A stretch of DNA of 64,000 nucleotides from Psychrobacter sp. I-STPA10. Its GTDB lineage: Bacteria; Pseudomonadota; Gammaproteobacteria; Pseudomonadales; Moraxellaceae. Below the pieces are notes generated by a model. It ran no database searches and was not told the DNA's origin. It saw only the letters and a list, made by a program, of their open reading frames with translations. Shown piece by piece: positions 1-8,278 of this stretch; the first letter of the stretch is position 1, and each line of letters begins with the position of its first letter. A program made the position numbers and the translations under genes. The stretch spans positions 1-64,000 of the forward strand of contig NZ_VFYU01000008.1 of assembly GCF_021012795.1 (NCBI RefSeq), read 5' to 3'.

Positions 1-65
1 TGTAGTGTCATAATAAAACTGGACAGCAACTAAGAGGTTATACTAACTTAAAAAAGGAACTTAGT

Positions 66-377
66 ATGACCAAACAGCGTAGCAAATTCACCCGAGAATT
101 CAAACTTGAAGCCATTAGTGCCGTTATTGACGAAAACCGTAAAATCAAAGAAGTGGCCAACTCTCTGAACATTGGTATCTCAACGCTTGATAACTGGGTG
201 CGTAAGTATCGTCAAGAACAGCAGGGTATTGGACCAGTCAAAGGCAATGCTTTAACTGATGAACAAAGAGAACTTCAGCAACTACGTAAGGAGAATAAAC
301 GCTTACGGATGGAGCGTGATATATTAAAAAAGGCTTCCGCTCTGCTAGCATTGGACAACCTGAAAGACTATCGCTAA
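66..377 (+). CDS. IS3-family transposase OrfA
   Basis: A 103-aa protein with an N-terminal helix-turn-helix of the transposase_8 type (about residues 8-50, with the motif STLDNWVRKYR) and a C-terminal leucine-zipper-like coiled coil (about residues 65-95, ELQQLRKENKRLRMERDILKKA). In this family OrfA binds the terminal inverted repeats, and the zipper mediates multimerisation with OrfAB. An A AAA AAG heptamer at 326-332 sits just before its end and allows -1 frameshifting into OrfB. The start is the ATG at 66, preceded by AAGGAAC. Confidence 0.92.
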   Translation: MTKQRSKFTREFKLEAISAVIDENRKIKEVANSLNIGISTLDNWVRKYRQEQQGIGPVKGNALTDEQRELQQLRKENKRLRMERDILKKASALLALDNLKDYR

Positions 378-1249
378 TTACTAAGTTATCAGAGCAAGAT
401 AAACAAATTAGTAAAAGCCAACTGTGTAACTTACTTGGTATTGTCAGAAGCAGTTACTACTACAGCACTAAGATTAAGCCAATCGATATCGAAGCTATCA
501 AGGTTAAAGCGTTAATTCGCCAGATATTTAATGACTCTAATGGCTCAGCAGGTACGCGCACTATCACAGCTATCTTATGGCATCAACACGGTGTTAGGTT
601 GTCTCGTTATAAAGCAGGTAAGTTTATGAAGCGTATGGGGCTTATCAGCAGACAGCTTAAGCAACCTAAGTACAAACACTGCGATGAGGGTCACAAGATT
701 CATGACAATACCTTAGAGCGCAAATTTAGTCCCATAGCACCTAATCAAGTTTGGACTGGGGATGTGACTTATATCCGTATCAAGGGTGGCTGGTGCTACT
801 TAGCAATCGTTTTGGATTTATATGCTCGGCGCATTGTAGGCTTTGCTGTGTCAGATTCACCTAATAGCTTATTAACTGGATCAGCTTTAAAGATGGCTTA
901 TCACACTAGATTAAACCCTGCTGGGGTAATGTTCCACTCCGATCAGGGGAGTCATTATACCAGTCTTGAGTTCTCTATCTATGTGAGTGAGTGCAGTGAT
1001 ATGACTCACAGTATGAGTCGCCGTGGCAATTGTTGGGATAACGCTCCTACTGAGAGATTCTTCAGAAGTTTTAAGACTGAATGGATGCCAAAGGTTGGCT
1101 ATGAGAATATTAAGGAAGCTAAGTGTGCTATTAATGAGTATATTTGGGGTTATTATCAAACCATCAGACCACATACTTTCAACAATTATCTGACCCCATT
1201 AGAGAAAGAGAAACGTTACTTCAATCGAAACCTCTTATCTGTTGTCTAA
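326..1249 (+). CDS. IS3-family transposase OrfB (made as OrfAB by -1 frameshift)
   Basis: The -1 frame is open from the slippery A AAA AAG at 326-332 to the stop at 1249 with no interruption, so the functional product is probably the OrfAB fusion. The catalytic rve (DDE) core is visible: D in GDVTYI, D in HSDQGSHY and E in NAPTERFF, spaced as in IS3 transposases. A HTH_21-type segment (NGSAGTRTI) precedes the core. All catalytic residues are present, so the element looks competent. An internal start at 599 is possible but would lose the N-terminal part of OrfB. Confidence 0.9.
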   Translation, partial: KKGFRSASIGQPERLSLITKLSEQDKQISKSQLCNLLGIVRSSYYYSTKIKPIDIEAIKVKALIRQIFNDSNGSAGTRTITAILWHQHGVRLSRYKAGKFMKRMGLISRQLKQPKYKHCDEGHKIHDNTLERKFSPIAPNQVWTGDVTYIRIKGGWCYLAIVLDLYARRIVGFAVSDSPNSLLTGSALKMAYHTRLNPAGVMFHSDQGSHYTSLEFSIYVSECSDMTHSMSRRGNCWDNAPTERFFRSFKTEWMPKVGYENIKEAKCAINEYIWGYYQTIRPHTFNNYLTPLEKEKRYFNRNLLSVV

Positions 1250-1267
1250 ATTTAGTTGACCACTACA

Positions 1268-1692
1268 TATATTGTTTTGCATGGTGATGTAACGAATATA
1301 AGCTTTATCGTAAATATAAACTTGTAGTATCGCGCCATCATGCGTGCCTCCAGAATTGATACGCAATTTGTTCATAATCCAGATAGGCGACTTAAAAGAC
1401 GACTGCCCCAAAATATTTATAAAACTGCCCAATCCAAGCTATGCCCTGCGGTAAAATCAATCACTTGATGTCTGCCATAGGAAGCCTCAGTAATCATAAA
1501 CTGAGCATAAGCCCTAGCATTTGCATCTGACACAACAGACCTGCCCGATAAAGTAGCAATGGTGTACCAGCCAGCTTCAGTAATATTTTGGTTTATTAAC
1601 TTCGTTTCTGTGCTAGTACGAGGGTTAGTTAATGCTTTAATATCTCTACCCACAGCTTCAGCCAGTGATTTGATATTATCTACTAACGACAT
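1268..1692 (-). pseudogene. Phage tail-fibre-type gene, frameshifted and cut by the IS
   Basis: The first frame (1692 to 1417) encodes 91 aa beginning MSLVDNIKSLAEAVGRDIKAL and ending HSLDWAVL. A second frame takes over at about 1432 and continues GSFINILGQSSFKSPIW without a stop up to the IS end at 1267. The second segment has the composition and style expected of the continuation of a fibre tip domain, so I read this as one gene with a single-base frameshift near 1417-1432 that was then interrupted by the IS. The N-terminus resembles that of the upstream 166-aa gene (INLATAIGADVKALK), suggesting duplicated fibre modules. The missing 3' part may lie left of the IS. Confidence 0.65.
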
Positions 1693-2193
1693 TTACGCTC
1701 CCTTAGCAGTGTTATAATCGCTCACAAAATCATGATCAGGATTGCCCACACCCAAATTAGCGCAACCCTGTTTTTTCTCACTTGCTGTAAAAGTCTGCAC
1801 AGAATCAACACGCACCCGTTTTGCCAAATCATTAGCAACTGTAGTAGCAAAACTGGCATCATTACCAAGCGCATCACCCAACTCTTTTAGCGTGTCTAGC
1901 GCATCTCCCGCCCCTGCCGTCAACTCACCTTTTAAGGCGTTTTTCGCTTCTAAAATGGCATCATGCACTTTGTCAGCAGACCAAACTACAGTGGTTGCAC
2001 CATCTGTAGCAGTATCATCTATCTGCGCACCATTTGGTGCATTAGCCAGTGTATAAATCTCATTAATTGCAGATACAATATCTGTTTTTGCCGTCGTGCT
2101 TAATGATGATAAATCACCATCATTGGCTTTCAGTGCTTTAACATCTGCACCAATGGCGGTAGCAAGGTTAATAATTCTTTGTTCTAAGGTCAT
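1693..2193 (-). CDS. Phage tail-fibre-like structural protein
   Basis: A 166-aa protein rich in Ala, Asp and Thr, with a short N-terminal helix (about residues 1-22) followed by segments such as AGDALDTLKELGDALGND, typical of phage tail-fibre shaft or collar proteins. Its stop is directly followed by the ATG of the next fibre-type gene, so the two are translated together. The N-terminal INLATAIGADVKALK is echoed in that next gene. It is probably part of the receptor-binding apparatus; no enzymatic motif is visible. The assignment rests on composition, repeats and position, so the exact role is uncertain. Confidence 0.6.
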   Translation of the reverse strand: MTLEQRIINLATAIGADVKALKANDGDLSSLSTTAKTDIVSAINEIYTLANAPNGAQIDDTATDGATTVVWSADKVHDAILEAKNALKGELTAGAGDALDTLKELGDALGNDASFATTVANDLAKRVRVDSVQTFTASEKKQGCANLGVGNPDHDFVSDYNTAKGA

Positions 2194-2217
2194 GTGCTTG
2201 TCCTGTTAATTACTCTG

Positions 2218-2535
2218 TTAGTTACTGGCTAATGTGTAATGGGCTAAAAAATCAATATCAGGCGGCTGCGAAACCAGCTTGTCATCGCTACCTAAATGTA
2301 AATTGTTTGGTGTATCTGTACTAATAAGGTTTTGTGCGCTAATAGAAATAACAGAAGCAGTTAATTTACCATCACTGCCAACAAATAAGGCGTTGGGTGT
2401 ATCTTTGCTGATTAACTCACTAGGCGGGATTTGTACAGGTGTAAAAATACCCATTTCCACGCTAATATTGGCAATATCATGAGCATACGTAGTAGATGGT
2501 GCATGCGTCATTATTGATATTTTGATTTCAGCCAC
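2218..2535 (-). CDS. Small phage structural protein with internal repeat
   Basis: A 105-aa protein containing two copies of an 18-residue repeat, LISKDTPNALFVGSDGKL and LISTDTPNNLHLGSDDKL (roughly residues 40-90). Such short Gly/Asp-containing repeats are typical of phage fibre or baseplate-attached proteins. It lies between the 107-aa and 166-aa proteins in the fibre block, all on the same strand with gaps of about 20-25 nt. I do not recognise a named family. Confidence 0.5.
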   Translation of the reverse strand: MAEIKISIMTHAPSTTYAHDIANISVEMGIFTPVQIPPSELISKDTPNALFVGSDGKLTASVISISAQNLISTDTPNNLHLGSDDKLVSQPPDIDFLAHYTLASN

Positions 2536-2554
2536 GCCAGCCCCTTAATGAGTT

Positions 2555-2878
2555 TTATGGTTTAGTGATAGCAGGATGCACAACAATAGTAAAAGTTTGG
2601 CTAGATATTCGCTGACCTTGCTTAATAAACAATATATCCAGCTTGTGAGTGCCTGTAGGTAATTTTTCTAAAGTCGGTGATAAAGTAAATCGCCCCTGCT
2701 CAATATCATCAATTCTTACTGCCAATGTATCAACCAAGTGGCCCGACGGCCCGCGCATCTCAGACTTAATCTCAATATCTGCAATGCTTAAAGGCTGCTT
2801 ATCATCATCAAGGTACTGACAAGCTATTGTTAATGTGTCATATTCTTTGATACTCGGCTTACGTGTACTACCAAACAT
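2555..2878 (-). CDS. Phage protein, probable beta-sandwich tail or baseplate component
   Basis: A 107-aa protein with alternating hydrophobic beta-strand pattern (DTLTIACQYLDDD, GRFTLSPTLEKLPTGTHKLDILF, SQTFTIVVHPAI). It looks like a single Ig-like or BppU-like beta domain of the kind found in phage tail-tip and fibre-associated proteins. It is the first gene downstream of the large terminase, separated by about 60 nt, and is followed by the repeat-containing 105-aa protein. No catalytic residues are evident. The function is inferred from fold impression and neighbourhood only. Confidence 0.5.
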   Translation of the reverse strand: MFGSTRKPSIKEYDTLTIACQYLDDDKQPLSIADIEIKSEMRGPSGHLVDTLAVRIDDIEQGRFTLSPTLEKLPTGTHKLDILFIKQGQRISSQTFTIVVHPAITKP

Positions 2879-2938
2879 AGATAATCCTCTTTAAAACTCT
2901 ATTTTAAGGCAGTTATCACTAGCGGTTTTTGGCTGTTC

Positions 2939-4495
2939 CTACTCCAATTCCTCTGCCAATGCCTCCAAAACTTCCCATTCTTGGCCATCTTTACTATCCG
3001 TGTCTGTTAGCAATATACTATCAACAGGTGCATAACTAATACCCTCCATAAAACCAAAGGCAAGCGTGTCTACAATATCAGGGGACTTAATCCCCTTTAG
3101 AAGCATGTCTTTTTTACTCATCATTACCCATCGGGCTTTTTCATCAAAGAAGTATGGTAAACGGGTCATCTGCTCTTTAAGATTGGTTTTAATCTGATAC
3201 ATCTTTTGTACTTTTTTACTGATACTAAAACGCCCCATCTCCACAGATTTAGCCATGCTGACGTAAGCATGTGCCCGCTTATTAGAATAATAGCTTTTGA
3301 GAATATTATTAAAACAAGGCGCACCCCAGTGTACTTCTTCAAAATATAGCCCATCTGCTTTCATGGTCTGACAAAGCCCCATGCCTGCCCCTAATGGGTC
3401 AATAACCACAGTTGCCCCTGGATATTCAGCAACCGTATCATTAAGTTTGGCTTTGAGCGTATTAATATCGGCTCGATTGCTAAATAGTGGTATATCAACA
3501 ATATGGACAAAACGCTCAATACGGCTTTTATATTCTTTATCTACCACTTGCATCACAGTAATAACACTACTATCACGTCCAACATTACCACCCACATCCA
3601 TAGTAATAATATAGCCAAAGCGGTCCCCCTCTTTGATAACACACTCTGTCTCAAACATGGCGGTGATATCAGAACGAGTGAGTAGGTACTCCCCTTTTAG
3701 CTCTGGAAATTTACCGCGAATACGAATGAGATAACCAGGGTGATCGCGGCTGCCATATTGATAGACAGCTTCAACAATTTTAGATTTACTAACAAGGGGG
3801 GATAACTCACCATTAAATTCTAAGGCAATCCATATCCCACCATTTTTATGGCTTAGTTTGTGATGTGTATCAAAGAAAAAGCCAGTATTGGTAGCTGGTT
3901 GGCTGGTTAAAACTGCGCGGTTATTCTCATGAGTAAGTGCCCCTATCGCCACTTCCATCACAGCGTCATCAATACCACAGGCTTCGTCCGCCCAGACCAT
4001 ATAATGGTCACCATGTTGTCCTGCAATATTGGTCGGTTGATGTTTTGGAGCTGTTTTAGCAAAGACAAACCAAGTATCTTTAAAGCCCTTGATATAGATT
4101 TTTTCTGACAAGACGACAATATAATCAGCCAACCAACTTAATGCCTTGTTATTGCGTAGACGCTGAATACAAATATTAATTTCTTTCCAAACGACGGTAC
4201 GCAACTGACCAATTTGTGGGGCAGTAAATAGCATTACTGATTCAGGGTAAAAAAGAAGATGCCATAGGGCAATGATACCCGCTGACCTTGATTTGCCGGT
4301 ACCGTGACCAGATGCCACGGTAGTGCGACTGCCCGGTATCGCAATCGACTCAAATAGTATTTCTTGTTGCCATGTAACCGCTTGCCCTGCTTTAACAGTC
4401 ATGTCTAAAGCTTCAACGGCAAAGCGAGTAATATCATAGCGATAGCGTTTACAGACCTCCTTCCACTCTGGTAGCGTCATTAAATCATCAAGCAT
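2939..4495 (-). CDS. Phage terminase large subunit
   Basis: The 518-aa motor protein that pumps DNA into the prohead and cuts concatemers. The Walker A motif SGHGTGKS is at residues 62-69; Walker B with the catalytic acid is YMVWADEA (D170, E171). A coupling-motif-like TSQPA follows at about 198. The C-terminal RNase-H-like nuclease has acidic residues in ITMDVGGN (D300), VIDPLGAG (about 363-370) and SPDIVDTLAFG (about 481-491). Length and motif order fit TerL. It is unusual that TerL comes late in this leftward block, after the 821-aa lysin-type gene and next to fibre genes, rather than at the start of the packaging module. Confidence 0.93.
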   Translation of the reverse strand: MLDDLMTLPEWKEVCKRYRYDITRFAVEALDMTVKAGQAVTWQQEILFESIAIPGSRTTVASGHGTGKSRSAGIIALWHLLFYPESVMLFTAPQIGQLRTVVWKEINICIQRLRNNKALSWLADYIVVLSEKIYIKGFKDTWFVFAKTAPKHQPTNIAGQHGDHYMVWADEACGIDDAVMEVAIGALTHENNRAVLTSQPATNTGFFFDTHHKLSHKNGGIWIALEFNGELSPLVSKSKIVEAVYQYGSRDHPGYLIRIRGKFPELKGEYLLTRSDITAMFETECVIKEGDRFGYIITMDVGGNVGRDSSVITVMQVVDKEYKSRIERFVHIVDIPLFSNRADINTLKAKLNDTVAEYPGATVVIDPLGAGMGLCQTMKADGLYFEEVHWGAPCFNNILKSYYSNKRAHAYVSMAKSVEMGRFSISKKVQKMYQIKTNLKEQMTRLPYFFDEKARWVMMSKKDMLLKGIKSPDIVDTLAFGFMEGISYAPVDSILLTDTDSKDGQEWEVLEALAEELE

Positions 4496-4510
4496 GGCAA
4501 CACCATTTAT

Positions 4511-5041
4511 TTAGATGCTGAAGGGCATCATAGCGTCATCAAAAGCAATATCCTTTTCATCTTCATTGTTAGCATTATAAGTTTGTGGCTGCTGATTAAT
4601 GATATAACCACCATGCGCCTTTCGCGCTGCCCAAATTGCCAACAGTATTGCCATGTGACCATTATTTAGTGTCGATGAGTCAAATTCTAACGCTGCACCA
4701 CGCTCATCAAATTTACGCATTTGTATCACATTGGACGGCTCATAACGTCGCAAATCATCACTGATACTAAGCATATTGGCACGTTGCGCCTCTTTATATG
4801 CCATGAGCACCTGATCCATTTGCTCCTTTTCGTTAAACGCCAAACCCCAATGATTAAAAATGCTAGGTGTATCAGTAACTACGGTGGTATTATCTTTGAC
4901 TTTAACAGGCTCACGCCACTGTGCCGTTTTTTTGATTAATATCTTGCCACTGGCGGTATCGGTCACAGCCAGCACACGTATGGGGTCACCGGCATAAGCA
5001 GCAGCGCGAGCATCTATAACAACAGCATTTTTACTACTCAT
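4511..5041 (-). CDS. Phage protein of unknown function upstream of terL
   Basis: A 176-aa protein, mixed alpha/beta, with a predicted helix-rich middle (KEQMDQVLMAYKEAQRANMLSIS) and an acidic C-terminus (NNEDEKDIAFDDAMM). Its ATG overlaps the stop of the preceding 316-aa gene (ATGA), and it lies 15 nt before terL, so it is translationally coupled to head or packaging genes. The position would suit a small terminase or head-completion protein, but no helix-turn-helix is obvious and I do not recognise the family. Confidence 0.5.
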   Translation of the reverse strand: MSSKNAVVIDARAAAYAGDPIRVLAVTDTASGKILIKKTAQWREPVKVKDNTTVVTDTPSIFNHWGLAFNEKEQMDQVLMAYKEAQRANMLSISDDLRRYEPSNVIQMRKFDERGAALEFDSSTLNNGHMAILLAIWAARKAHGGYIINQQPQTYNANNEDEKDIAFDDAMMPFSI

Positions 5042-5988
5042 GGCGTATCATCTCCCACTTGAGTTTGAGTGATGATGTGAGTATCAGGGTCAATACTAAC
5101 CCTTGTCTCTCCTTGTAAGTCAGTATCTTTAATATCTGCCTCAATTACGTATTTACCTAGCACATCGGAAGGAGTTCGATGCCCTGGTAGCGGCTTAAAT
5201 CCCGGCAATGGCTTACCTCCTCCTGTAGTATTGCCAGAACCACTACCTGCATTTGATGGCAAGCTGCTCTCTGGCTCACCTGTATCTGTCACATTATCCC
5301 ACTCTGCACCCAGCCCAACTACTATCGGCTCAAGCCCAGTTATATTGCAATCAACTGTAATGATGTGCATATTTTTAAGCCCTGCATCCGCCTTATCTGG
5401 ATATAAAGAGTTTTCAACAACTCGAAAATTCCATGCATCACGGATAATATGCTCACCAGCAAATCCAATCTCATAAAATACATCAAACTGACGCTTTGCT
5501 TCAAATTTAAAGAAGTTAACAAACTGATTGGATATGGCTGATACACTATGAGGGTCGGGGGCAAAAAAAGCGATTTGGCAGCGATAAGCGGCAGGTGTGG
5601 TGCGAAACTCAATGACTCGTTGTAATGGGTCAGATGGCACAACACCCGGCATCCATTGTGGTTGCGGGATAAGTTGGTCAAAATCAGGTGGTGTCTCTAT
5701 GGCACTAATAGCAGTCATCATCACTGGCAAATAAACAGATGTACCAGATTCACTTGTGTCACCAGATGCCTTGTCATTTTGATTTTCTTGTAATGATTTC
5801 AGCATGGCTTCAACATCGTCCATCATCGAAGTACGAGCAACCACAATTGCACCTTCCAGTCTGCGTGACTTCCAATCAAACAATGCCTGTGTTGTTGGCT
5901 GACACCACTGTCGAAAATCTCTTAACTTTAAACCCCATGCCATTTGTATTGACTCAAGGGGTGTTAACAAACGCTTAGTTTTGCTCAT
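5038..5988 (-). CDS. Phage virion-associated protein, unknown
   Basis: A 316-aa protein. The N-terminal part (residues 1-75) is helical and basic with a coiled-coil-like stretch (MMDDVEAMLKSLQENQ). A mixed alpha/beta middle follows, and a low-complexity Gly/Ser/Pro linker (SGSGNTTGGGKPLPGFKPLPG, about 250-270) leads to a beta-rich end. It lies between the putative head-processing protein (9-nt gap) and the 176-aa gene (4-nt overlap), so a structural or assembly role is likely. I do not recognise a family; the linker suggests a two-domain virion protein. Confidence 0.45.
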   Translation of the reverse strand: MSKTKRLLTPLESIQMAWGLKLRDFRQWCQPTTQALFDWKSRRLEGAIVVARTSMMDDVEAMLKSLQENQNDKASGDTSESGTSVYLPVMMTAISAIETPPDFDQLIPQPQWMPGVVPSDPLQRVIEFRTTPAAYRCQIAFFAPDPHSVSAISNQFVNFFKFEAKRQFDVFYEIGFAGEHIIRDAWNFRVVENSLYPDKADAGLKNMHIITVDCNITGLEPIVVGLGAEWDNVTDTGEPESSLPSNAGSGSGNTTGGGKPLPGFKPLPGHRTPSDVLGKYVIEADIKDTDLQGETRVSIDPDTHIITQTQVGDDTP

Positions 5989-5997
5989 AACACCTCC

Positions 5998-6924
5998 TTA
6001 ATGACGGAATAAACGCGGGCGATTGTCTGCCTTCGCATATTCATCATCTGTCTTTTTGATAGAATCTATAGTTTGTAAGTCGTTGTCATCTGTACCCATT
6101 GAATCAAAACTATTCCACTCCTCCAGTGCTTTATCAAACGGTACAGATGGACAAATCATTGAGTCAAACACCTCAATCTTTCGCTTTTCAATACGTTGAC
6201 GACGTTTAGCTTGATTTTCATGTGAGGAAATCAGGGCATCTTGTGCCGCCAATGCCTCACCTTGATAGTGTTGTACTAGCCCTTCAGCTTGTAGCGCGGT
6301 CTGTATGCTGTCATATTGACTGGCTATCACTAGATCCAAGGCTTCTTGTAAGATAATTTGCTCAGGCGTTAACTCTTCTGGATTCATAGCATCAAAGCAC
6401 ATAGATTCATCAAACATGCCAGCCCGCAAGCTATCAAACAACCCATGCCCCTTGTTGGTGTTGTAGTTAGGTTGGCGCACATAGTCATAGCCATAAAATC
6501 CTGTGACCTCATATAAGCCATTTTTGCCTCGTCTGCGATTGATAGCACTACTAAACCCACCAGCATTTGCCTTATATAGCTTGTGAGCATAGCGACCATC
6601 ATTAGTATCAATAAACTCATGCTGTGTGGTGACATTACCATCACCATCAGCTGATAACTTGATAGTACGAATGGCTGGCTCAATATTGATAACTGTACCA
6701 GTAGTAGGATTGACGTATTTATCAGGGGGATTCATGCCAAAACGAGCACGTATTTCGTGTCCGTTGTATCCATAAAGGTCACCGCTTTCGACTAACTCTT
6801 GAGTGGCTGGGGAGTTGATTTGATTAACCATGGAGCGAATATCGAGGTCAGAACGGTCAACACCGTTATATTTACGCCCCCTATCAGCGAGGTTATAGGT
6901 AATAATTTTGGTTTTGTTGGACAT
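5998..6924 (-). CDS. Putative phage head-processing/assembly protein
   Basis: A 308-aa soluble protein. The first 150 residues are Gly/Asn/Tyr-rich beta-type sequence (YGYNGHEIRARFGMNPPDKY, GLYEVTGFYGYDYV). The C-terminal 120 residues are helical (EELTPEQIILQEALDLVIAS ... AKRRQRIEKRKIEVFDSM). Proteins of this kind in Moraxella temperate phages are, as I recall, annotated as head-processing proteins; I cannot identify protease residues. It starts a sub-operon (5998 back to 1268), preceded by a terminator-like hairpin whose 3' arm also supplies the AAGGGG Shine-Dalgarno. Confidence 0.45.
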   Translation of the reverse strand: MSNKTKIITYNLADRGRKYNGVDRSDLDIRSMVNQINSPATQELVESGDLYGYNGHEIRARFGMNPPDKYVNPTTGTVINIEPAIRTIKLSADGDGNVTTQHEFIDTNDGRYAHKLYKANAGGFSSAINRRRGKNGLYEVTGFYGYDYVRQPNYNTNKGHGLFDSLRAGMFDESMCFDAMNPEELTPEQIILQEALDLVIASQYDSIQTALQAEGLVQHYQGEALAAQDALISSHENQAKRRQRIEKRKIEVFDSMICPSVPFDKALEEWNSFDSMGTDDNDLQTIDSIKKTDDEYAKADNRPRLFRH

Positions 6925-6925
6925 G

Positions 6926-6984
6926 AAAAAACCCCTTATAAAGTAGGCACAATATTGATTATGCGCTCAGTGTAAGGGGTTTTT
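6926..6984 (-). terminator. Terminator-like inverted repeat carrying the next gene's RBS
   Basis: The arms are AAACCCCTTA near 6929-6938 and TAAGGGGTTT near 6972-6981, with a loop of roughly 33 nt. Read leftward it ends in a T-run and lies downstream of the 184-aa membrane-protein gene (7029-7583). The AAGGGG in the 3' arm is 7 nt upstream of the ATG at 6924, so the stem could both terminate upstream transcripts and mask a ribosome-binding site. Confidence 0.6.
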
Positions 6985-7028
6985 ATTGAGTAGAAGCTGG
7001 GGTGTTCCTAGTTAGAATGTCTAAAACT

Positions 7029-7583
7029 TTAAACATCTTTCTCGCTACTACTTTTATCTTCCTCCTTAATTTTTGGGAAAAGCCACTTTGCGACAATTAA
7101 TATAATACCTAAAATACTTATAGTAGTAGTAGTCATAAAAGCAATTAAAACACTATCTGCAAGATGAAATTCATAAAACTCTGAGAGATCTATTTGATAA
7201 TATAGCAAATATGACCCTGGGATTGCACTAAAATTCAATTTTAATATATGAAGATTTAAACCTGACAAAAAAACAATAAATCCAACAAAAACAAGCCAAT
7301 AACAAGTCAACCTAAATATATTATTAGCATATTTTAATCTAAGCTGATTTGTTTTCTTCAAATCTTCTATATCAGTTATTATTTTTTGAATTTCATAGCT
7401 TTCTCTTATTTTATCATAAGGTTGAGATAAGTCAGGTTGAGATAAGTTTACATTTCCATCTAGATTAACATCATCATCTATAGTATTTATTTCTAAATTT
7501 TCCTGTCTTTGTAGCTTCTCCAAAGTCTCTTCGACTTTTCCTTTAGGTTGACTCTCTAATTCTTGATCCTTATGTTCTGACAT
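7029..7583 (-). CDS. Two-TM membrane protein, probable toxin partner of the Panacea protein
   Basis: A 184-aa protein with a long charged N-terminus (residues 1-85, acidic, partly coiled coil) and two hydrophobic segments, about 90-112 (CYWLVFVGFIVFLSGL) and 145-168 (VLIAFMTTTTISILGIILIV), then a short charged tail. It follows the Panacea/DUF4065 gene by 14 nt on the same strand. Panacea proteins are antitoxins with diverse partners, some of them membrane-acting, so this gene is the obvious toxin or effector candidate. It is AT-rich compared with the flanking virion genes. Its activity is inferred from the pairing only. Confidence 0.55.
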   Translation of the reverse strand: MSEHKDQELESQPKGKVEETLEKLQRQENLEINTIDDDVNLDGNVNLSQPDLSQPYDKIRESYEIQKIITDIEDLKKTNQLRLKYANNIFRLTCYWLVFVGFIVFLSGLNLHILKLNFSAIPGSYLLYYQIDLSEFYEFHLADSVLIAFMTTTTISILGIILIVAKWLFPKIKEEDKSSSEKDV

Positions 7584-7597
7584 TACTACTCCGCTTT

Positions 7598-8062
7598 CTA
7601 GTTATGTAAGCTATTACATACCAACCCTCGGTAATAATCTTCAATTAATTGACGATCTATAATATCAAAGTTTTGTCTATCCCAAGTTATGCTCCATGGA
7701 GTATTAGCTTGATGTGTCATCCTTGATAACTGAAATGCTGTTAACCCCCCATATTTCGTCCAAACATAATTTATAACATCTTCCTCCAACTCATCTACAC
7801 TATCATCAAGTGGATTGGTTGAAATATAATCTGTTACATATCCTGAACCATAATTCATTAAACTCTTATACAAAGGTTTAATTAGCGGACCATAAGTCCA
7901 AGCAAAAGTATCCTCATAATATAGTGGCTTACCTAATAAAGCTAAACTAAATCCATTAGCAATATATACAAGTTTTTGTAGTTGCATATTTGTTAACTCT
8001 CTATGCTCTTCTTTTGATTTTTTAATAAATTCATTCGCAATATTTTTAGCAGAAGTAGTCAT
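7598..8062 (-). CDS. Panacea-domain (DUF4065, SocA-like) antitoxin
   Basis: A 154-aa protein with the hallmarks of the Panacea/GepA/SocA family: NMQLQKLVYIANGF near residues 25-38, FAWTYGPLIKPLYKSL near 53-68, and a C-terminal THQANTPWSITWDR near 115-128. Members neutralise co-encoded toxins and are common in prophages. It is the first gene of a two-gene AT-rich unit with the membrane protein downstream. The 270-nt region upstream is AT-rich with TATACTATAC-type runs that could hold its promoter. Family assignment is strong; the partner's identity is inferred. Confidence 0.8.
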   Translation of the reverse strand: MTTSAKNIANEFIKKSKEEHRELTNMQLQKLVYIANGFSLALLGKPLYYEDTFAWTYGPLIKPLYKSLMNYGSGYVTDYISTNPLDDSVDELEEDVINYVWTKYGGLTAFQLSRMTHQANTPWSITWDRQNFDIIDRQLIEDYYRGLVCNSLHN

Positions 8063-8278
8063 TATCTTACCTTAAATTTATATTTATAACATAAAACACA
8101 TATTAAATATTACTCAAAAGACTTTACATAAAATCTTCACTATATTTCTAATTACTCTAACTATTTATGATTGAAACGGTATTATATATAAGTATACTAT
8201 ACTATACGTACAGTACTAGCAATTTACTCCGCAAATAGGGATATTTTATAAGCAGAATAGAACAAAGTCTCTCTCCAA

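Larger units (their letters stand above)
1..1267 (+). mobile_element. IS3-family insertion sequence, complete
   Basis: The element is bounded by imperfect inverted repeats of about 37 nt: both ends start TGTAGTG, and the inner parts align up to a shared TAAGAGG (left near 31-37, right near 1231-1237). It carries orfA and orfB in the IS3 arrangement with an intact DDE transposase. The left repeat begins at base 1, so the window may start at the IS by chance or at an assembly break. A target duplication cannot be checked because the left flank is missing. The right end abuts a truncated phage tail-fibre-like gene. Confidence 0.9.

Noticed and set aside
1742..2056. Open frame on the plus strand opposite the tail-fibre-like gene.
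   Set aside because: It is antisense to the clearly phage-like 166-aa gene, has Ala/Ser-rich shadow composition and no ribosome-binding site.
5340..5681. 113-aa minus-strand frame within the 316-aa gene.
   Set aside because: It is an out-of-frame shadow of the 316-aa gene, which has proper coupling to both neighbours.
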